Positions 1-8,514 are shown, counted from the first letter of the stretch. The stretch is 64,000 nt of DNA from Rhodoferax sp. (GCF_030697375.1 NZ_JAUYQD010000074.1:1-64000); one strand, 5' to 3'. Numbers and translations are program-made. The notes: generated from the letters alone by a model not told the origin.

Positions 1-359
1 CCGAGTGCGCCGTGATCGGCGTGCCAGGCAAGGGTGAGCGCTGCGGCTCCGCTGGCACCTGCGTGCCAGTGGACAGCGCGAACGGGCTCAGGCTGCGACT
101 GTGCCGCGCCCTGCAAGGGTGACAACGCAGTGGGCTACTGCCCACAAGGCGGAGCAACGCGGCATGGTGCGGCGAGCATGGTGCAATCGGGCGCATAGCG
201 CTGTCACCCAGAAGATGAACGCGATCGAAGAGGGGAAAGTCAATGGGCATGCGGCTTTCCTGAAGTTTGTGAGCGGTCAACTGCTGTTTCTAGGTTCAAT
301 CTAGCGGTGAGGACTCTCGCTGGCTGTCGGGGCAAGGATGCTGCGGGTGTAGGAGGCCG
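1..359. other. No supportable gene at the left edge
   Basis: One + frame is open from base 3 to a stop at 120-122 and begins E-C-A-V-I-G-V-P, which faintly recalls the C-terminal region of AMP-dependent acyl-CoA ligases, but the similarity dies within ten residues. A 67-codon ORF at 101-304 has no recognisable features and no good ribosome binding site. I treat the stretch as decayed or non-coding. Confidence 0.3.
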
Positions 360-389
360 ATGACAAACTGCTTCGCGGCCGCTCCGCCG

Positions 390-1337
390 TCAACGGGCGG
401 GCGGTTTGAAGCCCAGCTTTTTCATTGCTGCAACCAGGCTGTTGGCCGAGGCGTCATAGTCTTTCCAAGGCTGGTTGCCGGCGGCCAGGCGCCCCCCTAC
501 CGTCGACGCGGTCCAGTGCGCGCCGCCGGTGAGCGACGCCAGCTCATCCCACGCCACCGGTACCGAGACTCCCAGCCCCGGCCGCGCGCGCGCCGACCAG
601 GCCGAGACTGTGGTGGCGCCGAAACCGTTGCGCAGGTAGTCCACAAAAATCCTGCCAACCCGGTTGTTGGGGCCGCTCTTCGCAACAAAGCGTTTCGGCA
701 AGTCACCTGCCAGGTGCTTCACGATGGCGTGCGGAAAATCCTTCACCGTGTCGAAGCCGTGGCTGCGCTTCAGCGGCACCACGATGTGCAGGCCCTTGCC
801 CCCGCTGGTTTTCAGAAAACTGGCCAGTCCCAGCTCATCCAGAAGGGTGTGCACCCGCTGTGCGGCCTCCTGCATCTCCGGCCAGCCAACGCCTTCGCCG
901 GGGTCCAGGTAGAAGGTCATGCGGTCAGGCTTGCGAATGGCGCGGCTGGTCGCGTTCCAGGTGTGGAATTCCACGACATTGACCTGCGCGGCTTCCAGCA
1001 GGGCCGCCGCGGAAGGAATTTCGAGCAGCGGCGCATGTCCCGGGTCCAGCGCCGGGTCGAGCCGCTTGATGCCGGGAATCGCCGTGGCTTCCGCGTGTTT
1101 CTGGAAAAACAGCTCGCCCCCGACGCCCTCCGGGGCGCGGACCAGGGCAACCGGGCGGCCCTTGAGGTGCGGCAACATGAGCGGGGCGACGGCGGCGTAA
1201 TGCTCCACCATGGCTTGTTTGGTGAAGCCGGTGGTTTTGTCAATCACGCGGTCGGGATGCGTTATCCGCACTGATTCAAGGACCTTGTCAACGGTCTTGC
1301 GGCCGACGGGGTCTGGGGTGGCAGCGTCCTGTGGCAT
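390..1337 (-). CDS. ligD: LigD-type primase/polymerase domain, stand-alone remnant with altered metal site
   Basis: Recognised as the polymerase (PolDom) module of the bacterial non-homologous end-joining enzyme LigD, which fills gaps at double-strand breaks with Ku. It runs from THPDRVID through HTWNATSRAIRKPDR to VGRIFVDYLRN. The usual catalytic D-L-D-P is F-Y143-L-D145-P here, so the first metal-binding Asp is Tyr (codon tac at 911-909); D145 and a later Asp (about D233) remain. Full-length LigD carries phosphoesterase and ligase domains; here a broken ligase fragment lies just upstream at 1367-1720, and the rest is missing. Probably a decaying gene whose product, if made, may not polymerise. 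Confidence 0.8.
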   Translation of the reverse strand: MPQDAATPDPVGRKTVDKVLESVRITHPDRVIDKTTGFTKQAMVEHYAAVAPLMLPHLKGRPVALVRAPEGVGGELFFQKHAEATAIPGIKRLDPALDPGHAPLLEIPSAAALLEAAQVNVVEFHTWNATSRAIRKPDRMTFYLDPGEGVGWPEMQEAAQRVHTLLDELGLASFLKTSGGKGLHIVVPLKRSHGFDTVKDFPHAIVKHLAGDLPKRFVAKSGPNNRVGRIFVDYLRNGFGATTVSAWSARARPGLGVSVPVAWDELASLTGGAHWTASTVGGRLAAGNQPWKDYDASANSLVAAMKKLGFKPPAR

Positions 1338-1351
1338 GGTGGAGTCTTGCT

Positions 1352-1388
1352 GGGGTTTACCGGGGTTTACCGGGGTTTACCGGGGTTT
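1352..1388. repeat. 10-bp tandem repeat, three full units plus a partial one
   Basis: The unit ggggtttacc is repeated in tandem at 1352-1388. It lies exactly between the ligase remnant and the polymerase ORF of ligD and is read on the minus strand. Both frames hit TAA inside the array, at 1369-1367 and 1379-1377. Removing two units (20 bp) would join the two frames, so copy-number change by slippage is the simplest cause of the break. Confidence 0.85.
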
Positions 1389-1720
1389 GGGTTTTCTTGG
1401 GTGATGCGGGTGTTGCAGGGCGTTTGACGAAGGATGTGCCTGACCGGTTTGTTGGTGCGCAGTCCCTGAAGCGCCGGATGGCGAGTGTGGCCGCTGCGGG
1501 TCCATTCGCCAAACACCACTTCGGTCAGCAGTTGCGGCGCCCCCTTGACGCCTGACGGCCGCGTGGTAAACGGGCTGCGCAGCGTCTCGCCATGAAGGCC
1601 CGTGCCCACATTGCCGGCGTACTGGCTGCTGCTGTCAACAGCATGCACCCCCGGCGGGATGGATCCCGGGCCGGTGCGGGACTCCATTGATGCAGGTAGT
1701 GCACTCCCAACGGAAAACAA
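1367..1720 (-). pseudogene. ligD: Remnant of the LigD ATP-dependent ligase domain (OB-fold end)
   Basis: The minus-strand reading contains QYAGNVGTGLHGETLRS, then LLTEVVFGEWTRSGHTRHP and QGLRTNKP. These match the C-terminal OB-fold part of LigD ligase modules (family patterns YAGxVGTGF, VRPxLVAEVxFxEWTxxGxxRHPxFxGLRxDKP). The adenylation domain with the lysine nucleophile is absent: the divergent CHRD gene begins at 1838. The frame ends in the 10-bp repeat and continues in another frame as the polymerase ORF. I read it as the 5' part of a truncated, frameshifted ligD. Confidence 0.65.
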
Positions 1721-1837
1721 GGCCGGCAGGGCCGGGAAGCCTGTCGTCCCCCACCGTCTGGCCCCACCGGGTTTGTCCTACGCACGCATGGTTTTGACCG
1801 CAACGACAATTGCTTTTTTGATCTACAGGAACCGATC

Positions 1838-2299
1838 ATGCACCTCCATCGTCAGGCAAGCCGTATTTCCCGGGCAGTCATCATGGTGGCGGCCGCGACC
1901 ACCATCGCTGGTTGCGGTTTGATGGATCGCCAGTCCAATCTGGTGGCGTTTACCACCCAGCTGCGTGGCGCCAACGAGGTGCCGCCCAATGCCAGCCGCG
2001 CTACCGGCTCGGTCGACGCGGTGCTCAATAAAGACACCAACCTGTTTCGCTGGAAAGTCAGCTTCAGCGGCCTGACCGGGCCCGCCACGGGCGCACACTT
2101 TCACGGCCCTGCTGCCATTGGTGCCAACGCAGGTATTGTGCTGCCCTGGCAGGGCCCCATCGTGAGCCCCCTCGAAGGCCGGGCCACGCTGACGCCGGCG
2201 CAGGCTGCGGACCTGATGGCTGGCCGCTGGTACGCCAATATTCACACGGTGGCCAACCCCGCAGGCGAAGTACGTGGCCAGATGACAGTGCGCAATTAG
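1838..2299 (+). CDS. CHRD-domain lipoprotein
   Basis: 153 aa. The N-terminus has a basic stretch, a short hydrophobic segment and a lipobox-like TIAGC, so an exported lipoprotein is likely. The rest matches the CHRD fold: FTTQLRGANEVPP near the start, FSGLTGPATGAHFHGPA in the middle, and WYANIHTVANPAGEVRGQM at the end, with conserved His residues. CHRD domains are found in chordin and in many bacterial extracellular proteins; no biochemical role is established. An AGGA lies eight bases before the ATG. It stands alone between the ligD remnant and the catabolic operon. Confidence 0.85.
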   Translation: MHLHRQASRISRAVIMVAAATTIAGCGLMDRQSNLVAFTTQLRGANEVPPNASRATGSVDAVLNKDTNLFRWKVSFSGLTGPATGAHFHGPAAIGANAGIVLPWQGPIVSPLEGRATLTPAQAADLMAGRWYANIHTVANPAGEVRGQMTVRN

Positions 2300-2392
2300 C
2301 GGGCAGGGGGCCTGATGGTTTCGCTGCGGTCCTGACTGTTTTTGCGTCGGGGCGGGGAGCCGCTGCGGCGGCCAAAAGCCATTCTGGAAAAA

Positions 2393-2436
2393 TGGTTGCG
2401 CGCGCAACCAGGTTGGTTTATAGTTGCGCCCGCAAC
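2393..2436 (+). promoter_or_regulatory. Promoter overlapped by two palindromic operators (MarR-type candidate)
   Basis: A perfect 18-bp palindrome TGGTTGCGCGCGCAACCA lies at 2393-2410, and a second copy, GTTGCG-cc-CGCAAC, at 2423-2436. Their centres are 28 bp apart. A good sigma-70 promoter runs through them: TTGCGC (2396-2401), 17-bp spacer, TATAGT (2419-2424). A repressor on either site would block polymerase. The MarR gene at 5370 in the same unit is the obvious candidate. Transcription would begin near 2431, which also rules out any translation start upstream of that point. Confidence 0.75.
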
Positions 2437-2461
2437 CAAAATCAACCGGGACAAACGCATC

Positions 2462-4117
2462 GTGACCACCCCACTCTCCAGTAACTGGCCCCAGAAGATT
2501 CCCGTGCTTATCGCCGGCGGCGGACCTGTCGGCATGAGCCTGGCGGCCCTGCTGGGACGCTATGGCATTGCCAGCCTCGTGATTGAAGCCGATGACGGCT
2601 ATTGCGCCGGCAGCCGGGCAATTTGCATGTCGCGCCGCTCGCAGGAAATACTGGGCTGGGTCGGCGCCGACCAGCCGCTGGTCGAGAAGGGCCTGTCCTG
2701 GGTCGGCGGGCGCAGTTATTTTCGCGACCGGGAGGTGCTGCATTTCCAGATGCCCAGCGAGCCAACGCAGCGCTTCGCACCCATGGTCAACATCCAGCAG
2801 TTTTATGCCGAAGAGTTCGCGCACAAGGCAGCCCTGGCACAGGGCGGCCTGGTTGACGTGCGCTGGTCCAGCAAGGTGACCGCGGTTCGGCCACAGGCGG
2901 ATGGCGCGCAGGTGGATATCCAGGCGGCCGACGGAGTGCATACGGTGCAGGCCGACTGGGTGCTGGCCTGCGACGGCGGCCGCAGCACGGTGCGCGAGCA
3001 GCTTGGCCTGCAGCTGGAAGGTACCCAGTACGAAGGCCGCTACGTCATTGTGGACGTGGTGCAGAAAACCCGCCGCGCGGTGGAGCGCCTGGCCTGGTTT
3101 GACCCGCCGTCCAACCCGGGCTCGACCATTCTGATGCACCGCCAGCCTGACGATGTCTGGCGCATCGATTACCAGATCCGCGACGACGAGGATCCGGTGG
3201 AGGCGGTGAAGCCCGAGAACGTGCTGCCGCGTGTGCAAAGCCATCTGTCGATGATTGGCGAGGACGAGCCCTGGGAGCCGCTGTGGATTTCGATCTACAA
3301 CGCCAAATGCCTCACGCTGCCCAGCTACCGCCATGGCCGTGTGCTGTTTGCCGGCGACGCGGCCCACCTGGTGCCGATTTTCGGGGTGCGCGGGTTGAAC
3401 TCGGGTCTGGACGACGCGGCCAACCTGGCCTGGAAGCTGGCGCTGGTGCAGCGGGGGCGGGCGGCGGATTCGCTGCTGGACAGCTATTCCACCGAGCGCG
3501 TGCACGCCACGCGCGAGAACATCGCCTACGGCGCCAAAAGCACTGAATTCATGGCGCCGCCCGATTACGGCTTCAAGCTGCTGCGCGAGGCGGCGCTGCG
3601 CCTGGCCACCGAGGACGCAGCCGTCAATTCGCTGCTCAACCCGCGCCAGTCCACCCCCGTTGAATACGTGGGCTCACCGCTGAATCTGCCTTCACGGGAG
3701 AGCGCGGTCCAAGCTGGCCTTCGCGCCGGCATGCCCGCACCCGAGGCCAGGTTGCGCGGCACCGGCGGCCATGTTCACCTGACGTCGTGCTTCGGCGCCG
3801 GTTTTGTGGTGCTGTATTTCGCGCAGGATGGCCGGCTGCCGGAGGATATCGCCGCCTTGGTCACGCGCGGGGAGGGCAGCCCTGCGGCGGTCAACGTGAT
3901 CTGCATTGCCGGCCAGGGCGCGCCTGCCGTCAACACGCTGGTCGATGAAGCCGGCCAAGCCCGGGAGCGCTACGGCGCTGCCGACGGCGCGGCCTGGCTG
4001 GTGCGGCCTGACGGCTACCTGATGGGGTGCTGGAGCATCGCCCCCGCTGCCGCCATTGAGGCTGCGCTGCAACCTTTTCATCAACGCCTCGCCGCAGGCC
4101 AGGCCCGCCCGCTGTGA
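2462..4117 (+). CDS. FAD-dependent aromatic monooxygenase (PHBH/MhpA-like)
   Basis: Flavoprotein hydroxylase. It shows the FAD-binding GGGPVGMSLAALL at the N-terminus, the second FAD/NADPH motif VLACDGGRSTVREQLG, and the GD motif RVLFAGDAAHLVPIFGVRG, followed by a thioredoxin-like C-terminal region as in phenol or 3-(3-hydroxyphenyl)propionate hydroxylases. The frame is open back to 2342, but the promoter at 2396-2424 places the start at GTG 2462 (551 aa). It heads a unit ending in hmgA and fahA, so hydroxylation of a hydroxyphenylacetate-type compound to homogentisate is a reasonable inference; the substrate is not proven by sequence. Confidence 0.85.
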   Translation: MTTPLSSNWPQKIPVLIAGGGPVGMSLAALLGRYGIASLVIEADDGYCAGSRAICMSRRSQEILGWVGADQPLVEKGLSWVGGRSYFRDREVLHFQMPSEPTQRFAPMVNIQQFYAEEFAHKAALAQGGLVDVRWSSKVTAVRPQADGAQVDIQAADGVHTVQADWVLACDGGRSTVREQLGLQLEGTQYEGRYVIVDVVQKTRRAVERLAWFDPPSNPGSTILMHRQPDDVWRIDYQIRDDEDPVEAVKPENVLPRVQSHLSMIGEDEPWEPLWISIYNAKCLTLPSYRHGRVLFAGDAAHLVPIFGVRGLNSGLDDAANLAWKLALVQRGRAADSLLDSYSTERVHATRENIAYGAKSTEFMAPPDYGFKLLREAALRLATEDAAVNSLLNPRQSTPVEYVGSPLNLPSRESAVQAGLRAGMPAPEARLRGTGGHVHLTSCFGAGFVVLYFAQDGRLPEDIAALVTRGEGSPAAVNVICIAGQGAPAVNTLVDEAGQARERYGAADGAAWLVRPDGYLMGCWSIAPAAAIEAALQPFHQRLAAGQARPL

Positions 4118-4134
4118 TGCCGCTGGAGACGACC

Positions 4135-4338
4135 ATGACAACGACGACAACCACGACCCTCACCGCCGACCATCTTGATCAAACTTACACGGCCCTCGCG
4201 CAAGCGACAGCCCGTGTGGGCGAGGCCAGGGCTCCGCTGTTTCTGGCCACGCTGTCCCTCGCACTGCTCAGCCGCCAGGCCGATGCCGCAGAGGCACTCG
4301 CGCTGATTGCGCAGGCCGAGCGCCTGGCCGGTACCTGA
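4135..4338 (+). CDS. DUF2783-family small protein
   Basis: 67 aa with a poly-Thr start, then LTADHLDQTYTALAQA and GEARAPLFLATLSLALLSRQAD. This resembles the DUF2783 family, small helical proteins often next to flavin monooxygenases. I chose ATG 4135 because GGAG lies eight bases upstream. An ATG at 4117 overlaps the monooxygenase stop (TGATG) and would add six residues by coupled translation. Probably a partner of the preceding enzyme; function unknown. Confidence 0.7.
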   Translation: MTTTTTTTLTADHLDQTYTALAQATARVGEARAPLFLATLSLALLSRQADAAEALALIAQAERLAGT

Positions 4339-4392
4339 TTTCTTTGTGCCGCGCTACCGACTGCTACCGATTCATTTCTGTTTGGAGACAAC

Positions 4393-5367
4393 ATGCAAAA
4401 CCTTCCCGCTCTCATCCGCCGTTCGATGGCGCTGCTGGCTTTGGCCGCAACGGCCGCTTCGGCGCAAAACTTTCCCACCCGGCCCATCGAATGGGTGGTG
4501 CCGTACCCGGCCGGCGGCGGTTCCGACGTGGTGGCTCGCGCGCTGACTGAATCCATGGGGAGTGCGTTGGGGCAGCCGATCGTCATCAACAACAAGCCGG
4601 GTGCAGCCACCAACATTGGCGCTGACTATGTGGCCCATGCCAAACCGGACGGCTACACGGTGCTCACGGGCGACACCGCCACGCTGGCGGCGAACCCGGC
4701 GCTCTATACCAAGCTGAACTACAGCGCCGAAAAAGACCTGGCGCCGATTGGCCTGCTGGCCCGCTTTCCCATGATCCTGGTGGTCAACCCGGCGATTCCC
4801 GTGAAGAACCTGGCCGAATTCACGGCCTGGGCCAAGACCCAGAAGTCGGGCGTCAGCTACGCCACGCCGGGCGCGGGCAGCCCGCACCACCTGGCCACCG
4901 AACTGTTTCGCGGCAAGACTGGTTTGAACCTGGTGCATGTTCCTTACCGTGGCGCGGCGCCGGCGGTGCAGGATGTGACGGGCGGCCAGCTGCCCTTCAT
5001 GTTTGTCGATACGGCCAGCGGCATGGCGTTCATCAATGCGGGGCGCCTGCGTCCCATCGGCATCGCCAGTCCGAAACGCGTGAAGAACTTCGAAGCCATC
5101 CCCACGCTGGACGAGCAGGGCCTCAAGGGCTTTGAAGCCTATGCCTGGCAGGGTCTGGTGGCACCGGCCGGCACACCGGCCGACGTGATCGGTAAACTGA
5201 ACAAAACGCTGGTGGATGCGCTCAATTCCACGTCGGTGAAAGCCCGCTTCCAGGTGCTGGGGCTGGAACCCACGCCCAGCACGCCGGCGCAGATGGCCAG
5301 CTATGCCAAGGCCGAGCGCGAGAAGTGGGCGCAGGTGATTCGCGCCAGCGGCATCAAACTGGACTGA
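4393..5367 (+). CDS. Bug-family periplasmic binding protein (TctC-like)
   Basis: 324 aa with a Sec signal peptide (MALLALAATAASAQ) and the typical Bug start FPTRPIEWVVPYPAGGGSDVVAR. Later family marks are HVPYRGAAPAVQDVTGGQ and the C-terminal helix region. Bug proteins capture carboxylates or aromatic acids in the periplasm, classically for tripartite tricarboxylate transporters, but most in Burkholderiales are orphans without TctA/TctB, as here. Its place between the monooxygenase and hmgA suggests it binds the aromatic acid substrate of the pathway. Confidence 0.92.
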   Translation: MQNLPALIRRSMALLALAATAASAQNFPTRPIEWVVPYPAGGGSDVVARALTESMGSALGQPIVINNKPGAATNIGADYVAHAKPDGYTVLTGDTATLAANPALYTKLNYSAEKDLAPIGLLARFPMILVVNPAIPVKNLAEFTAWAKTQKSGVSYATPGAGSPHHLATELFRGKTGLNLVHVPYRGAAPAVQDVTGGQLPFMFVDTASGMAFINAGRLRPIGIASPKRVKNFEAIPTLDEQGLKGFEAYAWQGLVAPAGTPADVIGKLNKTLVDALNSTSVKARFQVLGLEPTPSTPAQMASYAKAEREKWAQVIRASGIKLD

Positions 5368-5369
5368 AC

Positions 5370-5828
5370 ATGATCAAGCTCGACAGGACCCTGACTTACC
5401 GCCTGCATTTGCTGCACAAGCTGACCGACATTGAAAGTCAGCGTGCCTATGTGGCCGGGGCAGGGCTGTCCATGAGCGACGGCCGCTGCCTCACGGCGGT
5501 GGGCACTTTTGCGCCGCTGTCCGTCAACGACCTGGCCAGGAAGGCCAACCTGAACAAGGGGCAGGCCAGCCGGGCTGCGCAGTCGCTGGTCGACCAGGGC
5601 CTGGTGCTCAAGGCCGCCAGCCCGACGGACGGGCGCGGCGTGGTGCTGACGCTGACCCCCCGGGGCAAGGCGGCATGGCAGCGCGCCATGCAGGTGGTGG
5701 GCCAGCGCAACCAGGACATCTTCAATGTGCTGAGCGCTGCCGAGCGGTCGCAGCTCAGCGATTTTTTCGACCGCCTGATCGAACAGGCCCGGGCCAGTGG
5801 CGATGCGGCTGATGACGCCGATGACTGA
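5370..5828 (+). CDS. MarR-family transcriptional regulator
   Basis: 152 aa winged-helix protein. The recognition region is LSVNDLARKANLNKGQASRAAQSLVDQGLV, followed by the wing KAASPTDGRGVVLTLTPRGK and a C-terminal dimerisation helix. The upstream open frame is out-competed by ATG 5370, which sits two bases after the Bug gene stop. MarR proteins bind palindromes and are released by aromatic ligands. The pair of TTGCG/CGCAA palindromes at 2393-2436 is the likely target, giving substrate-induced control of the unit, by inference. Confidence 0.88.
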   Translation: MIKLDRTLTYRLHLLHKLTDIESQRAYVAGAGLSMSDGRCLTAVGTFAPLSVNDLARKANLNKGQASRAAQSLVDQGLVLKAASPTDGRGVVLTLTPRGKAAWQRAMQVVGQRNQDIFNVLSAAERSQLSDFFDRLIEQARASGDAADDADD

Positions 5829-5849
5829 AATTCACTTTGGAGAGATGCA

Positions 5850-7154
5850 ATGAACACAGACGCCTTGCGTTACCAGTCCGGCTTTGGCAACGAGTTTGTC
5901 AGTGAAGCCGTAGCGGGCGCCTTGCCCGAGGGCCGCAACAGCCCGCAGCGCGCGCCGCACGACCTGTACACCGAGCTGCTCTCGGGCACCGCCTTCACGG
6001 CACCGCGGGCCGAGAATCGCCGCACCTGGCTGTACCGCCGCCAGCCGTCTGTGGTGGCAGGCGCCTACCAGCCCTATGCGCAGCCGCAGTGGACGACCGG
6101 CGCGGCCGGCGGCATGGCCGTCGCGCCGGACCCGCTGCGCTGGAACCCGTTTGCCATTCCGGCCGAGGCACTGGACTTTGTCGACGGCATGCGCACCGTG
6201 GCGGCCAACGGCGACGCCGAGGCCCAGACCGGCATGGCTGCGCACGTGTATGTGGCCAACCGGTCCATGTCGCAGCGCGCGCTGGTCAATGCCGATGGTG
6301 AAATGCTGCTGGTACCGCAGCAGGGCCGGGTGGTGCTGACCACTGAACTCGGTGTGCTGGAGGTCAGGCCCGGCGAGGTGGCCGTGGTGCCGCGCGGCAT
6401 GGCCTTCAGCGTGGCCCTGCCGGACGGCGCGTCACGCGGCTACGTCTGCGAGAACTACAGCGCGCATTTCCGCCTGCCGGAGCTGGGCCCGATCGGCTCC
6501 AACGGCCTGGCCAATGCGCGTGATTTCATGGCGCCCACGGCAGCTTTCGATGACGTGGCAGCCCCCGCCGGCGGGTTCGACATCATCAAGAAGTATGGCG
6601 GCCGACTGTGGACGGCGAAGCAGCCCGCCAGCCCGTTCAACGTGGTCGCATGGCACGGCAACCTGGTGCCCTGCAAATACGACACCGCGCATTTCATGAC
6701 GATAGGCTCCATCAGCTACGACCATCCGGACCCGTCGATTTTCACGGTGCTGACCTCGCCGTCGGACACCCCCGGCACGGCCAACTGCGACTTCGTGATC
6801 TTCCCGCCGCGCTGGCTGGTGGCAGAAAACACCTTCCGCCCGCCCTGGTACCACCGCAACCTGATGAGCGAGTTCATGGGGCTGGTGTACGGCCAGTATG
6901 ACGCCAAGCCCGAAGGCTTCAAGCCGGGCGGCGCCTCGCTGCACAACTGCATGGTGCCGCACGGACCGGACACCGAGGCCTTTGAAAAAGCCAGCACCGC
7001 CGAGCTGGCGCCGCACAAGCTGGACAACACGCTGGCCTTCATGTTTGAAAGCCGCTACCGCTTCATCCCCACCGCATTTGCCATGCAGGGCGGTGCGCTG
7101 GACACCGGCTATCGCAACTGCTGGGATGGCCTCAAGGATCAATTCAAGCCCTGA
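5850..7154 (+). CDS. hmgA: Homogentisate 1,2-dioxygenase
   Basis: 434 aa, full length. It opens the homogentisate ring to maleylacetoacetate with a non-haem Fe(II). The iron ligands are visible as H335 and E341 in PWYHRNLMSEFMGL and H371 in CMVPHGPD, the same numbers as in the human enzyme. The start MNTDALRYQSGFGNEF is typical and follows GGAGAG. It precedes fahA directly; a maleylacetoacetate isomerase gene is not in this window. Final steps of tyrosine, phenylalanine or hydroxyphenylacetate breakdown. Confidence 0.98.
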   Translation: MNTDALRYQSGFGNEFVSEAVAGALPEGRNSPQRAPHDLYTELLSGTAFTAPRAENRRTWLYRRQPSVVAGAYQPYAQPQWTTGAAGGMAVAPDPLRWNPFAIPAEALDFVDGMRTVAANGDAEAQTGMAAHVYVANRSMSQRALVNADGEMLLVPQQGRVVLTTELGVLEVRPGEVAVVPRGMAFSVALPDGASRGYVCENYSAHFRLPELGPIGSNGLANARDFMAPTAAFDDVAAPAGGFDIIKKYGGRLWTAKQPASPFNVVAWHGNLVPCKYDTAHFMTIGSISYDHPDPSIFTVLTSPSDTPGTANCDFVIFPPRWLVAENTFRPPWYHRNLMSEFMGLVYGQYDAKPEGFKPGGASLHNCMVPHGPDTEAFEKASTAELAPHKLDNTLAFMFESRYRFIPTAFAMQGGALDTGYRNCWDGLKDQFKP

Positions 7155-7209
7155 GCTTTCGCGCGGCTCATCACCCCTTCAAGGCGTCACGGCGTCAAGG
7201 ATTTACATC

Positions 7210-8487
7210 ATGAATGATTCGATCAATGCCACCCACGACCCGGCGCTTCGCAGCTGGGTGACCTCTGCCAACGCGGCGGACACCGACTTTCCGATCCAGA
7301 ATTTGCCCTTCGGCCGTTTCCGGCGCGTCGGCAGCGCGGAAGCCTTCCGCATCGGTGTTGCCATTGGCGACCAGGCGCTCGATCTGAAGGCCGCCGGTCT
7401 TATCGCCACGGATGAGATGAACGCGCTGATGGCCATGGGCGCAGCAGAGCGCCAGGCCCTGCGCGCGGCGATCTCGGAAGGCCTGCGCGAAGGCAGCCCA
7501 AGCCAGTCCGCATGGCTCAGCGCCCTGCTGCCGCAGTCGGGGCTTGAAATGACCTTGCCCTGCCGTATCGGCGACTACACCGACTTCTACACCGGCATTC
7601 ATCACGCGACCACCGTCGGCAAGCTGTTTCGCCCCGATGCGCCACTGTTGCCCAACTACAAGTGGGTGCCGATTGGCTACCACGGCCGTGCATCGTCCAT
7701 CGGGGTCAGCGGTCAGTCGTTTCCCCGTCCGCTGGGTCAGACCAAGGGCCCCAACGAAGATGTTCCGGTTTTACGGCCCAGCCACCGGCTGGACTACGAG
7801 CTGGAGCTGGGCGTTTTTGTGGGGCAGGGCAATGCGCTCGGCGACCGACTCACGATGGAACAGGTGGAGGCCCATGCCTTTGGCATGGTGCTGCTCAATG
7901 ACTGGTCGGCGCGCGATGTGCAGGCCTGGGAATACCAGCCACTGGGGCCCTTCCTGGCCAAGAACTTTGCCACCACCATCTCGCCGTGGATCGTGACGAT
8001 GGAGGCCCTGGCGCCTTTTCGCACGCCCTTCGTGCGGCCCGAGGGTGATCCGCAGCCCTTGCCCTACCTCGACTCGGCGGGCAACCGGCAGCAAGGCGGT
8101 ATCGACGTGGAACTGGAGGTCTGGCTGCAGACCCTGGCCATGCGCGATGCCGGTCAGGGCCCGGAGCGCCTGTCGCAGTCGAGCTTTCGCGATGCCTACT
8201 GGACGGTGGCGCAAATGATCACGCACCACACCATCAACGGCTGCAACCTGCAGCCGGGCGACCTGCTGGGCTCCGGCACGCAGTCGGGCGCCAGGCCCGA
8301 GCAGGCTGGCTCGCTGCTGGAGTTGAGCTCAGGCGGAAAGAACCCGCTGACGCTGGCCAATGGCGAAACGCGCACCTTCCTCGAAGACGGCGACTCCGTC
8401 ATCCTGCGTGGCCACTGCGTGCGCGCCGGCTTCCGTCGCATCGGCTTTGGTGATTGCCAGGGCCGGGTGCTGCCCGCGCGCAGCTAA
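7210..8487 (+). CDS. fahA: Fumarylacetoacetase
   Basis: 425 aa. It hydrolyses fumarylacetoacetate to fumarate and acetoacetate. Seen: an N-terminal SH3-like part (FPIQNLPFGRFRR), DYTDFYTGIHHATTVGKLFRP with the catalytic His/metal region, RLDYELELGVFVG and LLNDWSARDVQAWEYQPLGPF for the metal-binding acids. The open frame extends far into hmgA, but homology begins at ATG 7210 (MNDSINATHDPALRSW), 55 bases after the hmgA stop. Last gene of the catabolic unit. Confidence 0.97.
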   Translation: MNDSINATHDPALRSWVTSANAADTDFPIQNLPFGRFRRVGSAEAFRIGVAIGDQALDLKAAGLIATDEMNALMAMGAAERQALRAAISEGLREGSPSQSAWLSALLPQSGLEMTLPCRIGDYTDFYTGIHHATTVGKLFRPDAPLLPNYKWVPIGYHGRASSIGVSGQSFPRPLGQTKGPNEDVPVLRPSHRLDYELELGVFVGQGNALGDRLTMEQVEAHAFGMVLLNDWSARDVQAWEYQPLGPFLAKNFATTISPWIVTMEALAPFRTPFVRPEGDPQPLPYLDSAGNRQQGGIDVELEVWLQTLAMRDAGQGPERLSQSSFRDAYWTVAQMITHHTINGCNLQPGDLLGSGTQSGARPEQAGSLLELSSGGKNPLTLANGETRTFLEDGDSVILRGHCVRAGFRRIGFGDCQGRVLPARS

Positions 8488-8514
8488 CTGCCCGTCGATC
8501 CCGGTCCGTCGAAT

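Noticed and set aside
101..304. 67-codon ORF near the left edge
   Set aside because: No ribosome site, no similarity, and composition like non-coding DNA.
360..1274. 304-codon plus-strand ORF opposite the LigD polymerase gene
   Set aside because: It is the antisense of a gene with clear family motifs; its own translation is Arg/Gly-rich without any recognisable domain.
1352..1388. Possible CRISPR or minisatellite array
   Set aside because: Units are only 10 bp, directly adjacent and without spacers; better explained as a slippage tract.
1823..3505. 560-codon minus-strand ORF over the CHRD and monooxygenase genes
   Set aside because: Antisense open frame caused by high GC; no domains, and it crosses a promoter and two real genes.
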